Source: an uncultured Gemmatimonadota bacterium (lineage in GTDB: Bacteria > Gemmatimonadota > Gemmatimonadetes > Gemmatimonadales > Gemmatimonadaceae). Taken from it: a stretch of DNA of 34,709 nt. The stretch spans positions 1 to 34,709 of the forward strand of contig CAITQY010000050.1 in assembly GCA_903894655.1 (NCBI GenBank), read 5' to 3'. Below the pieces are notes generated by a model. That model made no database searches. It was given only the letters and a program-made list of their open reading frames with translations, and was not told where the DNA came from. The translations under genes and the position numbers were made by a program. Shown here piece by piece: positions 16,283 to 25,107 of this stretch; positions within the stretch are counted from its first letter, which is position 1, and every line of letters starts with the position of its first letter.

Positions 16283-17682
16283 GTGATTTTCTTCGGTGCC
16301 TGCTGCTTGATCTTCTCCATGTACTTTTGGAAGAAGAGCTTGTGGATGTCCATCATGTTGATCTCACGACCCTGGATGTACGACTGGATGATGTTGCTCG
16401 TCATGTCCAGCGGCGTACCAGTAGTGATCAGCAGCGTGGCTTCCTTGCCGACTTCCAGTGAGCCTACCTTGTCGGAAATGCCCATCGACTCGGCGGCGTT
16501 GATCGTCACCGCCTTGAGCGCTTCTTCCTCGGGCAAGCCGAACGCTACGGCGACACCGGCTTCCCACGGCAAGCGATAGCTGTAGAGGCCACCGCTGCCA
16601 CCGGCAATCGCGAACTTCACACCAGCCGCGTGCAGCTTGCCCGGCGTGGCGTAGGCGTTGTCGTAGCTCTCGTACTGCCGGTCGGGCGCCGACATCGTGG
16701 ACGTGAGAATCACCGTGATCTTTTCCGCCTTGAGGCGATCGGCAACGAACAGCGCATCACGCCCGCCGCGAATCACCAGCTTCACGCCCTCGGCCTTGGC
16801 CCACGTGATCGCGTCGTTGATCTGCGCCGCGCCTTCAGCGGCCACCACCACGGGGATCGCGCCATCGAGCGCCGGAATCATGGCGGCGTAGCGTGAATCC
16901 GTGCGTACGGTCTGATTGGACTTCACAGCGTCGCGATACGCACGGGCCTCGGAGAACCACTCCTTGATCTGCTCCACCTGTTCGGCATAGGTCTTCGGTG
17001 GCGGACCGGCCGGACCACCGCGACCGCCGGGACCACCACCGCCGAACCGGCCGCCCGGCCGCGCATTGGGGTCGGGCCACTTCACGTTGAGCGCGGCCGC
17101 GCCCTTCATCGACATCTCTTCCCACGTCCAGCCTTCCAGCGACATCGCCGACGACAGCCCGGAAATCACGCCACCCTCCGGCGTGCTGAAGGCCACCAAC
17201 ACGCCCGCCGAACGCGTCGTACCGATGTGCCGGCTCTCCGCGTTCACCGCGACTTCGGCACGCACATTCGGATTGAAGTCGCCCTGTTCGCGGATGTCAT
17301 TCGACACGTCGACCGAACCGATCTCGGTGAGACCGACCGTGCTGTAGGCGTCGATGAGACCGGGATAGATGTGCTTGCCGGCCAGATCCACCACCTTGGC
17401 GCCGCGTGGTACTGCTACCTCAGGGCCGCCGATCGCCGTGATCTTGCCGCGATCGAGCACGATCGTACCATTGGTGATCGTCCCCTTGGTGACCGTGTGG
17501 ATCGTGGCGCCGCGCAGCACGACCGGCTGCTCCTGCGGTGCCACCGTCATGCGCTCCTGCGCGATCGCCGCGCGAGGGGCAAGCAGTCCGGCCACCGCCG
17601 TCGCCAGCGCCAGCGTCGCGAGGCGCGCAGTGGTGTTCATGGTTCGCATGGTGTGATTGGTCGAAAGGAATGGACAGATCAC
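16276..17682 (-). CDS. Secreted amidohydrolase-fold protein lacking metal ligands
   Basis: 468 residues from a GTG start (17680-17682) that overlaps the stop of the upstream amidohydrolase gene. AAGGAG at 17690-17695, 7 bases upstream, decides this start over the ATGs at 17649 and 17640. The signal-peptide core is LATLALATAVAGLL with A-x-A near residue 41. The amidohydrolase fold is clear from VVLRGATIHTV…GTIVLDRGKITAIGG, the KHIYPGLIDA strand and the C-terminal TINAAESMGISDKVGSLEVGKEA. However, the usual HxH after GLIDA reads DAYSTVG, the later histidine positions are not conserved (VIRGGRD), and the late Asp site reads AIAGGSGG. A Gly/Pro-rich insert (GRFGGGGPGG…GPPP) lies near residue 210. 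It is probably a catalytically inactive partner or regulator of the upstream enzyme. Confidence 0.88.
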   Translation of the reverse strand: MICPFLSTNHTMRTMNTTARLATLALATAVAGLLAPRAAIAQERMTVAPQEQPVVLRGATIHTVTKGTITNGTIVLDRGKITAIGGPEVAVPRGAKVVDLAGKHIYPGLIDAYSTVGLTEIGSVDVSNDIREQGDFNPNVRAEVAVNAESRHIGTTRSAGVLVAFSTPEGGVISGLSSAMSLEGWTWEEMSMKGAAALNVKWPDPNARPGGRFGGGGPGGRGGPAGPPPKTYAEQVEQIKEWFSEARAYRDAVKSNQTVRTDSRYAAMIPALDGAIPVVVAAEGAAQINDAITWAKAEGVKLVIRGGRDALFVADRLKAEKITVILTSTMSAPDRQYESYDNAYATPGKLHAAGVKFAIAGGSGGLYSYRLPWEAGVAVAFGLPEEEALKAVTINAAESMGISDKVGSLEVGKEATLLITTGTPLDMTSNIIQSYIQGREINMMDIHKLFFQKYMEKIKQQAPKKITP

Positions 17683-20675
17683 TTGCGCGCTCCTTCACCG
17701 CCGCGACCACGCGCCGGACCAGCAGCGGGCGTCTCGGTGGCACCGGCCGCGATCACGGCCTGAATGAGTTGCGCGCGCTGCTTGGCGACATCCTCGCGGA
17801 GCACCTTGTCGTCGTCGAGCGCGAAATACTTCTTGCCGTCCACCCACGTCTGCTCGGCCTTGGTGAACTGGGACAGCGGGTTGCCGTTCCAGATCACGAA
17901 GTCGGCGTCCTTGCCGGCTTCGAGCGAGCCCAAGGTCTTGTCGACCGCGATGGCCTTGGCCGCGTTGATCGTGACCGTCGAGAGGGCGTCGATTTCGTTC
18001 ACGCCTGAGCGGAGCAGCTTGCCCGCTTCCCAGTTCATGCGCGTCGAGATTTCCGCGTCGTCGGAGTGCAGCGACGTGACCACGCCCGCTTCCATGAGCA
18101 GACGCGCGTTGTACGACGTGGCATCATACGCCTCGAGCTTGAACGCGCCCCAGTCGCTCCACACCACCGCCGCCACCCCCGACTTCTTGAGTTCACTGGC
18201 GATCTTGTACGCTTCCACGCCATGCTGCAGCGTCTGGATGCGGAAGCCGAATTCCTCGGCGAGGCGAACCAGCGCCAGAAACTCGTCGGCGCGATAGCCG
18301 TGCGACGACACGAGCAGCTTCTGGTTGAGGATGTCGAGCAGTGCTTCCATGCGCAGATCCTTGCGCGGCGGAAGGCCCGTCTTCGTCTTCTCCCAGGCCT
18401 TCCATTCCTTCTCGTAGTCACGCGCGGCCAGGAAATGGTCGCGAATGATTTCCTGCACGCCCATGCGCGTGTTGGGATAGCGCGTCTGGCTGCGCTTTGG
18501 GTTTTCGCCGAGCGCGAACTTCACGGTGCGCGGCGCGCCCACGATCTTGTACTCGTCGGGGAGCGAGCCCCACCGGATTTTTACGAACACGTTCTCGCCG
18601 CCGATCGGATTGGCCGACCCGTGCTTGATCATCGTGGTGGTGAGTCCGCCGGCGAGCTGACGATAGAACCAGATGTTGTTGTGCGTGAGCACATCGCCCA
18701 TCTGCACTTCGGGGACGATCGCGAAGCCCGATTCGTTCACATCGCTCACACCTGAGTGCGTGTGCGGATCGATGAGTCCCGGGGTGACGTGCTTGCCGGT
18801 GGCGTCGATGATCACGGCGCCGGCGGGCGCGGCGAGCTTCTGCCCCACGCGCACGACCTTACCCGCCTGCACCAGCAGGTCGGCGTTTTCCAAGCGACCC
18901 TGCGAACCCTGCGTCCACACCGTGGCGTTGCGCACCAGCAGCACAGCCGGCTGTGCCGGCGCCGCTGCGCGGCCGAACTCCATCGACGGCCGGACGAACG
19001 GCAGGTCGATCTTCGGCACCTTCACCGCCACCGTACCACGGGCGGGACCTTCGAAGGCTTCGGTGCGCGCGCCGCGATAGCGGGCGTCGGTCCCGTTCGG
19101 GAGCGACAGCCAGCCGAAGAACGTCGTGTCACTCACCGAGCCGGCCAGCAGCAGCGAGCCTTCCTGCCCAAGCGGCTCGCCGGCGAACGTCGCTTCCAGA
19201 CGACCGGTCTCGGCGATGATCCGCACCGCCGTGAGCGGCACCGGGCGACGACCGGGCATTTCCACCGTGCCACGGATGCGATTGAGCGGCCCTTCGAGAC
19301 GCAGCGTGACGTTCTTGAACGTGCCGGCATCGTCGGAGGTGATCGCCCATGTGCCGCGGGGGTCCACCTGCGGCGGTCGCGTAACACCGTACTGCCGTCC
19401 CTGCACCCACACGTCGCGTACGGCCGACTCTTCGGTGAAGAGATCGCCCTCGCTGATCACGAAATTGGCCGCCTTGCCGACGGCGATCGTGCCGTGCGTC
19501 TTCTCGATGCCAAGGAACGTGGCGGGCACGGTCGTGAGCGCCGCCAGCGCCTTGTCGGGCGCGAGGCCACGTGCCACGGCAGTGCGGAGATTGGGAAGGA
19601 ACTGCGTGAGCGAGGAGAGGCCGTCGGCGGTGATGGCGAACGGCACGCCGGCGGCAGCCAGCTGCGCCGGGTTGGTGGGCGCGAGGTACCAGTGGCGGAG
19701 ATCGGCCAGCGACACGTTGGCGGCCGCTTCCGGGCTCGACACGTTCGGCGCGTCGGGGAAGTTCAGCGGCAGCACCATCGGCTGCGGGCGACCCTTCAGC
19801 ACGTCGAGCAGCCGGTATTCCTGACCGTTGCCGCGAAACCACGGCGTGAGCTTGTAGTCCTGCGCGAGCTTGTAGGCGCGGAGGTATTCCTCCTCGCTCC
19901 GGGTCTCGAACATGACCGGCTGCGTTCCCTTCACGGCTTTGCCGAGGGCCGCCAGCGCCTCACTCGTTTCCGGCGGCAGCAACGAGCGGCCACTCGTTTC
20001 GTAGGCCCCCCACGCGCGGCCATACCACTCGGCGTCCATCAACGTCTGCTTCATGAGCGCGACGGTGCCCATGGAGGAGTTGGGATACATGCCGCCAAGG
20101 GCGAAGGAACGCTGGAAGCCCACCGCCTGCGCGAGATCGGGGCGCAGCACGCGTTCGCGCACACCGGCGTCGCCGAGGCTGACCACCGAGGCGGTGCCGC
20201 GGAAGATGCCCTGACGCGGCACGGCCAGTGCCGTCCCGAAGCCGAGCGAGCGCAGCGCGGTGCGACGCGTGGAGTCGTCCTTGAAATTGGCGGTCGTGCT
20301 GAACCACGCGCGCACCTGCGGATTCCAATGCGTCGGTCCCACGTCGCCACCCTGCGGCGGCGCGTCACCGCCAAGGTCGGCGGAGGCATCGACGAAGCCC
20401 GGATAGACCGTGAGGCCCTTGAGGTCCCACACACGGGCGCCAGCGGGCGCCGCCATGCCGGCGCCGACGGCGGTGATGAGCCCGTTGCGGACGACGATCG
20501 TGGCGTTGGTCAGGACCTGGCCGGGGGCGGTGACGACGCGCGCGCCCACCAGGGCGTGGTAGCCCGTGCTGTTGTCGCGCAGGCCGGTCACCGGCTCCGT
20601 GCGCGAGGACTGCTGGGCCTCGAGCGATCCGGCAGCAAACGCCGCCACGCCGAGGAGGAAACGAAACGCTCTCAC
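17679..20675 (-). CDS. Secreted double amidohydrolase: degenerate N-half, intact C-half
   Basis: 998 residues from GTG 20675, chosen because it opens a clean signal peptide (MRAFRFLLGVAAFAAGSLEA|Q); the open frame upstream is Arg/Pro-rich and unlike protein. Residues about 35-420 are an amidohydrolase fold with no HxH (YPGFVDASADLGG). A beta-domain of about 120 residues follows. The C-half (about 560-960) keeps the metal site: His638 and His640 in GLIDPHTHSG, the Lys in FVKIRWG, histidines in SSHGYRADE and LQHGVEA, and the Asp in SLHSDDAE. This fits a binuclear or mononuclear imidazolonepropionase/prolidase-like hydrolase of the periplasm. Substrate is unknown. The tail is Gly/Arg/Pro-rich. 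It is translationally coupled to the ligand-less homologue downstream. Confidence 0.9.
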   Translation of the reverse strand: MRAFRFLLGVAAFAAGSLEAQQSSRTEPVTGLRDNSTGYHALVGARVVTAPGQVLTNATIVVRNGLITAVGAGMAAPAGARVWDLKGLTVYPGFVDASADLGGDAPPQGGDVGPTHWNPQVRAWFSTTANFKDDSTRRTALRSLGFGTALAVPRQGIFRGTASVVSLGDAGVRERVLRPDLAQAVGFQRSFALGGMYPNSSMGTVALMKQTLMDAEWYGRAWGAYETSGRSLLPPETSEALAALGKAVKGTQPVMFETRSEEEYLRAYKLAQDYKLTPWFRGNGQEYRLLDVLKGRPQPMVLPLNFPDAPNVSSPEAAANVSLADLRHWYLAPTNPAQLAAAGVPFAITADGLSSLTQFLPNLRTAVARGLAPDKALAALTTVPATFLGIEKTHGTIAVGKAANFVISEGDLFTEESAVRDVWVQGRQYGVTRPPQVDPRGTWAITSDDAGTFKNVTLRLEGPLNRIRGTVEMPGRRPVPLTAVRIIAETGRLEATFAGEPLGQEGSLLLAGSVSDTTFFGWLSLPNGTDARYRGARTEAFEGPARGTVAVKVPKIDLPFVRPSMEFGRAAAPAQPAVLLVRNATVWTQGSQGRLENADLLVQAGKVVRVGQKLAAPAGAVIIDATGKHVTPGLIDPHTHSGVSDVNESGFAIVPEVQMGDVLTHNNIWFYRQLAGGLTTTMIKHGSANPIGGENVFVKIRWGSLPDEYKIVGAPRTVKFALGENPKRSQTRYPNTRMGVQEIIRDHFLAARDYEKEWKAWEKTKTGLPPRKDLRMEALLDILNQKLLVSSHGYRADEFLALVRLAEEFGFRIQTLQHGVEAYKIASELKKSGVAAVVWSDWGAFKLEAYDATSYNARLLMEAGVVTSLHSDDAEISTRMNWEAGKLLRSGVNEIDALSTVTINAAKAIAVDKTLGSLEAGKDADFVIWNGNPLSQFTKAEQTWVDGKKYFALDDDKVLREDVAKQRAQLIQAVIAAGATETPAAGPARGRGGEGARK

Positions 20676-20775
20676 AGAGGGCTCGGGATACGGGAGGGGA
20701 AGTTCGAACGGAGCATTGGAAGTATGAGGCGTAGGCGCCCGCGCGTCGAGGAGCAGACGTCGCCGATTGGCAACC

Positions 20776-20800
20776 GGGAGGGAGCCGGGAGGGAGTCGGG
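20776..20800 (+). promoter_or_regulatory. G-quadruplex motif in divergent intergenic region
   Basis: Five GGG tracts occur at 20776-78, 20780-82, 20787-89, 20791-93 and 20798-800 with loops of 1, 4, 1 and 4 bases, which satisfies the canonical G3+N1-7 rule. The motif lies in the 262-base gap between the divergent amidohydrolase and xylanase genes, about 100 and 138 bases from their starts. It is on the coding strand of the xylanase and the template strand of the amidohydrolase. Folding in vivo is untested. Confidence 0.4.
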
Positions 20801-20937
20801 AGGCTGGCGAGCGCCGGAAGCACAGGTCCGGCAACAGGGCATACGCACCTTTTTCGAAACGTCCGACCGGCGCGCACGTTGCACGGGTCCATAATCTCAT
20901 GTGTTCTCCCGGTCGTCACCTCACCTTGGTCTCCGTC

Positions 20938-22629
20938 ATGCCGCATCGTATCTCGCTGTTGGCACTCACTGTATTCGTGACTGTGTTCGTGGTCGGCTGT
21001 GGTGGTGCTGAGGCCGCACCGACCACGCCCACCTCTTCCCCGCTGCCGCCAACGGTGGCGGTGGTGACCGTGTCGCCCACCACCGGCTCCCTGGTGCCCG
21101 GTGAATCGCAGCTACTCGCCGCCGTCGCCCGCGATGCCGCCGGTACCGCCATCGCCGGCGCGACATTCAGCTGGAGTTCGTCGTCGGTGAGCGTGGCCAC
21201 GGTCGCGAGTGATGGACGCGCCACCGCGCTCACGCCTGGCACCACGACCATCTCGGCGACCAGCGGCGCCGTGTCCGCCACCGCACTCCTGACCGTGAAC
21301 GAGGGCGGGTTTATTGCGGTGAGTGGCGGGACCGTGACCGCGTTGAACGGCCAGCTTCGACTGGAGATACCGGACGGCGCACTCACGGCACCCACCGCGT
21401 TCGTGGTGCGCCCGGTGGCCGCGCCCACGCCGAACGCGCGCCTGTTGGCCGGCACCGCCGTGGCGATCACACCAGCGATCACGTTCGCCACTCCGGCCAC
21501 GGTGCGACTGCGCTATCCCACATCGCTCGCCGCCGATGTGGTCGAGACGCAACTGCGTATTGGCCGTCTCACCGATACCACGTGGCAGACCTTTGCCGTG
21601 GTGCCGCCAGACCGCGTGAACCGGACCGCCGCGGCACTAGTCACCGGCACCGGGACGCTCGCCGTGTTCGCGCCCCCGCCATCACTGCGTGGTTATGCGC
21701 AGCGTCGCAGCTTCGATATTGGCGCCGCCGTATCGGTCGACGCACTGCGGGCCGATTCGACGTATCGGCGCGTGCTCGCCGAAGAGTTCAATTCGGTCAC
21801 GCTCGAGAATGCGATGAAGTTCGGACCCATTCATCCCGCGGCCACGACATACGCGTTCGCCAATGCCGATACGATCGTCGAATTCGCGGTGGCCAACAAC
21901 ATGAAGGTGTACGGACATGTGCTTCTGTGGCACACGCAGCAACCCGCGTGGCTCACGGACGGGACTCCCACGCGCGCGTTCCTGCTGTCGTCGCTCAAGT
22001 CGCACATTGAAACGGTGGTGGCACGCTATGCCGGCAAGACGACCAGCTGGGACGTCGCCAACGAGATGATCGCCGACAACGGCACCGGACTACGTCGCAG
22101 CTTCTGGATCGAGGTGGCCGGGGCGGATATCATCGACTCGGCCTTCGTGTGGGCGCGCCGCAGCGATCCCAACGCACGCCTCTTCCTGAGCGACTACAGC
22201 GTGGAAACGGTGAATCGGAAATCCGATTCGTTGTTCGCGCTGGCCACCCGACTCAAAGCGGCCGGCGTGCCGATCGACGGCGTTGGGTTGCAGGGCCACT
22301 TCGCGTTACCCACGCCCAGTGCGGCGCAGCTCACGGCGAATCTGGCGCGCTTCGCCGCAGCCGGCCTCGATATCCGCTACACCGAAATCGACGTGCGATT
22401 GGTGGATGGCACCGACAACCTCGCAGTGCAAGGCACTGCGTACGGGAGCATCATTGACGCGTGCCTGGCGCAACCTCGCTGCAAAGCGCTGTCCACCTGG
22501 GGCTTCACCGATAAGTACTCGTGGATTCCGGGTACGTTCTCGGGCTTTGGACGCGCCTTGCCATTCGATCAACTCTTTGGCCCCAAGCCCGCGTACCTCA
22601 TGCTGCGGGATGCGTTGGCGAGACCGTAA
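20938..22629 (+). CDS. Lipoprotein GH10 endo-beta-1,4-xylanase with Ig-like domain
   Basis: 563 residues from ATG 20938, giving a lipoprotein signal MPHRISLLALTVFVTVFVVGC with lipobox VVGC. Residues about 30-125 are a bacterial Ig-like (BIG2-type) domain (VSPTTGSLVPGESQLLAAV … SWSSSSVSVATV … GTTTISAT). Residues about 125-255 form a ZU5-like beta-domain (GGTVTALNGQLRLEIPDGAL). Residues about 260-560 are a GH10 catalytic domain: LTLENAMKFGPIHP-like text, VYGHVLLWHTQQPAW, acid/base Glu376 in WDVANEM and nucleophile Glu483 in YTEIDVR, then the closing WGFTDKYSWIPG. All catalytic residues are present, so it should cut xylan at the cell surface. An upstream ATG (20899) is possible but would bury the lipobox signal. 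Confidence 0.93.
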   Translation: MPHRISLLALTVFVTVFVVGCGGAEAAPTTPTSSPLPPTVAVVTVSPTTGSLVPGESQLLAAVARDAAGTAIAGATFSWSSSSVSVATVASDGRATALTPGTTTISATSGAVSATALLTVNEGGFIAVSGGTVTALNGQLRLEIPDGALTAPTAFVVRPVAAPTPNARLLAGTAVAITPAITFATPATVRLRYPTSLAADVVETQLRIGRLTDTTWQTFAVVPPDRVNRTAAALVTGTGTLAVFAPPPSLRGYAQRRSFDIGAAVSVDALRADSTYRRVLAEEFNSVTLENAMKFGPIHPAATTYAFANADTIVEFAVANNMKVYGHVLLWHTQQPAWLTDGTPTRAFLLSSLKSHIETVVARYAGKTTSWDVANEMIADNGTGLRRSFWIEVAGADIIDSAFVWARRSDPNARLFLSDYSVETVNRKSDSLFALATRLKAAGVPIDGVGLQGHFALPTPSAAQLTANLARFAAAGLDIRYTEIDVRLVDGTDNLAVQGTAYGSIIDACLAQPRCKALSTWGFTDKYSWIPGTFSGFGRALPFDQLFGPKPAYLMLRDALARP

Positions 22630-22714
22630 CGCGCCACGCGGTGATCAGTCGCACCGGCGGCCGCTCAGGGCTTAGGGGGTGCGACCGATATAGCGGGGCT
22701 CAACGGGCCACAGC

Positions 22715-24742
22715 TCAAGGCGGCGACGAGGCGCGCGGCGGTAGCGGCCCAAAGCCGGGTGGGGGCACCCGATGTTTGGTCCTCGTCTCGTACGCCGACG
22801 CGATCCGCAGCAACACCGGCTCCCTGAAAGGCAGCCCCAGGAAGTCGATCCCGACGGGGAGCCGCGCCGGGATCGGGCCCGTGAGGCGCGTGCTGTCGCG
22901 CGGCGTGCTATCGTGCGGCATACTGTCGCGAAGCGTGGTGACGCGCACCCGGTCGTACACGTGCGTGGTGAAGCCGGCGGGAACGGTCATCGCCGGAAAG
23001 CCCCGGCTATTCACGAAGCTCCACACGCCCGGAGGCCGGTCATTCTTACGCGGCTCTTCCGGGTTCGTGAGGATGGACGCCGGCACGCTGCCCGACGGGT
23101 AGACCACCGCGTCCAATTGCTGCTGCGCGAACACCGCGTGCACAATCGTCTGGAGTGCAAAGCGATCCTGCAGCGATTCGCCGACCGCCAACGTCTTCGC
23201 GGAATCGGTAGCCATCATGCCGGTCCGGCGGTTCGTAAACTGCGGATCGTCCCAGAAGTTGGCCTTCTCGATCAGGTCGCGGTACGTCTTGATATTCGCA
23301 TCGCCGCGCTCGCGAAGGTACGTCTCCATGTTGTACTTCCCGCCGCCCACATCCCCGCCGGCCGCGCCGCCGCCACGACCGCCGAAGCTGCGGATGTTCG
23401 GCCGACCGCCTGAGTCATGCGGCACGCGCGTGGGGTCCGCGTACAGATCGATCAGCGCCGGGAAGTGGTTGGCCGAGTCCGGGAATTGCGTGCGGAACTG
23501 CCGGATGAAGGCCTCGCTGCGCCACACCGGCGCGTACCGGTTCACCGCGTCCTGAAACAGCGCGCCGGCCGGTCCCGGGTCCACGATCGTCGCGCCCAGC
23601 GCGCGCAGGTCGTCGATCGCGCGCTCGATGAGCGTAATCGACTCGCTGTCGGCCACCGTGAAGAGTTCGCGATTCATGTACTCGCGCACCACACCGATCC
23701 GGATGCCATCGAGACGCCCGCCCCGCGCGAAGCTGGCGTAGGGTTGCGCCGGTTTTCTGCCGACGCTGAACGCGGTCAGTTCGTCCTTCGGATCGTGGCC
23801 CGCGTACGCGTCGAGGATTCGGGCCACGTCGCGCACGGTTCGGCAAATCGGCCCGACGCGCGTCGTGACGCCGCGATCCATCATCCCGTCCGCACTGACC
23901 AGCTCGCGCGTGGGTGCGAGCCCCACCGCACTGGCGTTCTTCGCCGGCTCACGCACGGAGGTGCCGGTCTCCTCGCCGATCGCGCACGTGACCAGGTTCG
24001 CGCCCACCGAGTTCCCTGAGCCGCCGCTCGACGCACCCGGGTCTCGCTCGGTGTCGTAGGCATTGCAATTGGTTCCGCCGAACGTGCTGCGCGTACCGGG
24101 GATTCCGCCCGCCGCGTACTCACCCATGTTCGACTTCGCGAGTACGATCGCGCCGGCGTCGCGCAGCCGTTTCACGAACGTGGCGTCATCGGGCGGCCGA
24201 TCGTTCGCGTAGAACGCGTCGGCGCCCGACGTCGTGCGCATGTCGTACGTGTCGTACTGATCCTTGATGGCGAGCACGACGCCGTGCAACGGCCCGATCA
24301 GCCGGCCCGTGCGCGCGAAATGGGCATCCTGTCGCGCCGCAACCTCGAGCGCGTCGAGCATCCCGGCGGCGTTGTCCGTCCCGTCGGTCATACTGCGCGC
24401 CGTGCGGTCGTCGAAGCCCCATGCGCGGCGCGTGGCGGGGCGCAGGTTCAGCGTGATCAGCGCGTTGATCTTACCCGCGTTCCTGATCGTCGAGACCGGC
24501 CCGAGCATCCCTTTGGGCTGATTCACGCAGGTGCCGTTGTACGCCTTGATGCGCGCGAGGTAGAGCTCAACCACTCGCGTCGAGGTGACCTCCCGCCGCA
24601 GGATGGCTGACTGAATGCTTTCGACGGTGGCTTCCTCAATCCGGAAAGCCGCCACGTGCGCGTTCGCCGCCAGGCCGGGCGACACCGTGAGGATGCCAGC
24701 CAGCGCGAGCGCGGCCGCAGAGAATCGAACGGTCGTCTTCAT
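22715..24742 (-). CDS. Secreted amidase-signature family hydrolase
   Basis: 675 residues starting with a signal peptide (MKTTVRFSAAALALAGILTVSPGLAANA). The Ser-cisSer-Lys triad of the amidase-signature family is complete: Lys160 in VVLAIKDQYDT, Ser238 in DPGASSGGSGNS and nucleophile Ser262 in ETGTSVREPA, with the 24-residue Ser-Ser spacing seen in FAAH-type enzymes. The C-terminal GIDFLGLPFREP block is also typical. The family hydrolyses amides to acid plus ammonia or amine; secretion argues against the glutamyl-tRNA amidotransferase role and for scavenging of amides or peptides. A Gly-rich segment (GGRGGGAAGGDVGGG) and a short tandem repeat near the C-terminus are unusual additions. It converges on the xylanase gene, about 85 bases away. 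Confidence 0.93.
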   Translation of the reverse strand: MKTTVRFSAAALALAGILTVSPGLAANAHVAAFRIEEATVESIQSAILRREVTSTRVVELYLARIKAYNGTCVNQPKGMLGPVSTIRNAGKINALITLNLRPATRRAWGFDDRTARSMTDGTDNAAGMLDALEVAARQDAHFARTGRLIGPLHGVVLAIKDQYDTYDMRTTSGADAFYANDRPPDDATFVKRLRDAGAIVLAKSNMGEYAAGGIPGTRSTFGGTNCNAYDTERDPGASSGGSGNSVGANLVTCAIGEETGTSVREPAKNASAVGLAPTRELVSADGMMDRGVTTRVGPICRTVRDVARILDAYAGHDPKDELTAFSVGRKPAQPYASFARGGRLDGIRIGVVREYMNRELFTVADSESITLIERAIDDLRALGATIVDPGPAGALFQDAVNRYAPVWRSEAFIRQFRTQFPDSANHFPALIDLYADPTRVPHDSGGRPNIRSFGGRGGGAAGGDVGGGKYNMETYLRERGDANIKTYRDLIEKANFWDDPQFTNRRTGMMATDSAKTLAVGESLQDRFALQTIVHAVFAQQQLDAVVYPSGSVPASILTNPEEPRKNDRPPGVWSFVNSRGFPAMTVPAGFTTHVYDRVRVTTLRDSMPHDSTPRDSTRLTGPIPARLPVGIDFLGLPFREPVLLRIASAYETRTKHRVPPPGFGPLPPRASSPP
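22890..22934 (-). repeat. Three 15-bp tandem repeats inside the amidase gene
   Basis: Units at 22890-22904, 22905-22919 and 22920-22934 are close copies (for example GTGCTGTCGCGCGGC). On the coding strand they give three five-residue units RDSMP, HDSTP and RDSTR. They sit just before the conserved GIDFLG block. The repeat keeps frame, so copy changes would alter loop length without breaking the protein. Confidence 0.6.
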
Positions 24743-25107
24743 GCGGTGCTCGAGTCGGAGGTACGCGTTCGCCGATGAGGCCTTCGTGGCGGTAGCGTAG
24801 CGCTCGCCAGACGCGGCGGCTAGGTGCGGGGGGACGCGCTGACCCCTCCGGCTCCGGTTCGCTCCGGAACGCCTCTACCGCGTGCCGGTGACCCTCGGAT
24901 GGGTGGCCAGGGCGCGCACCGAGCGTGAGATGCTGCCATACCCTGACGGATTGCGCTGAACGCGTCCGGCGGCGGCATCGCTCGCCACGGGAGGATGCCG
25001 GCGTACGGTGCAGTTGACATACATGACCCCACCGTCACCTTACGTGCGGGGCGCTACCGCCCGGCAGACAGCAGACCCTCCTGAAGAACCGTACACAGAG
25101 TATTCAG
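24743..25107. other. 365-base intergenic region between divergent genes
   Basis: No convincing gene is seen here; a short minus-strand frame (24820-25038) is Pro/Arg-rich and has no ribosome-binding site. A TTGACA hexamer at 25014-25019 resembles a -35 box for the YHYH gene, but the -10 region at normal spacing is poor. A small stem GGGCG/CGCCC (25049-25062) lies in the presumed leader. Both divergent promoters are expected in this gap. Confidence 0.4.

Noticed and set aside
18756..20894. Long plus-strand open frame (712 codons) opposite the double amidohydrolase
   Set aside because: Translation is rich in Arg, His and Gly with no fold motif; it mirrors the codon bias of the real minus-strand gene.
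24820..25038. 72-codon minus-strand frame in the intergenic gap
   Set aside because: Pro/Arg-rich, lacks a ribosome-binding site and covers the expected divergent promoters.
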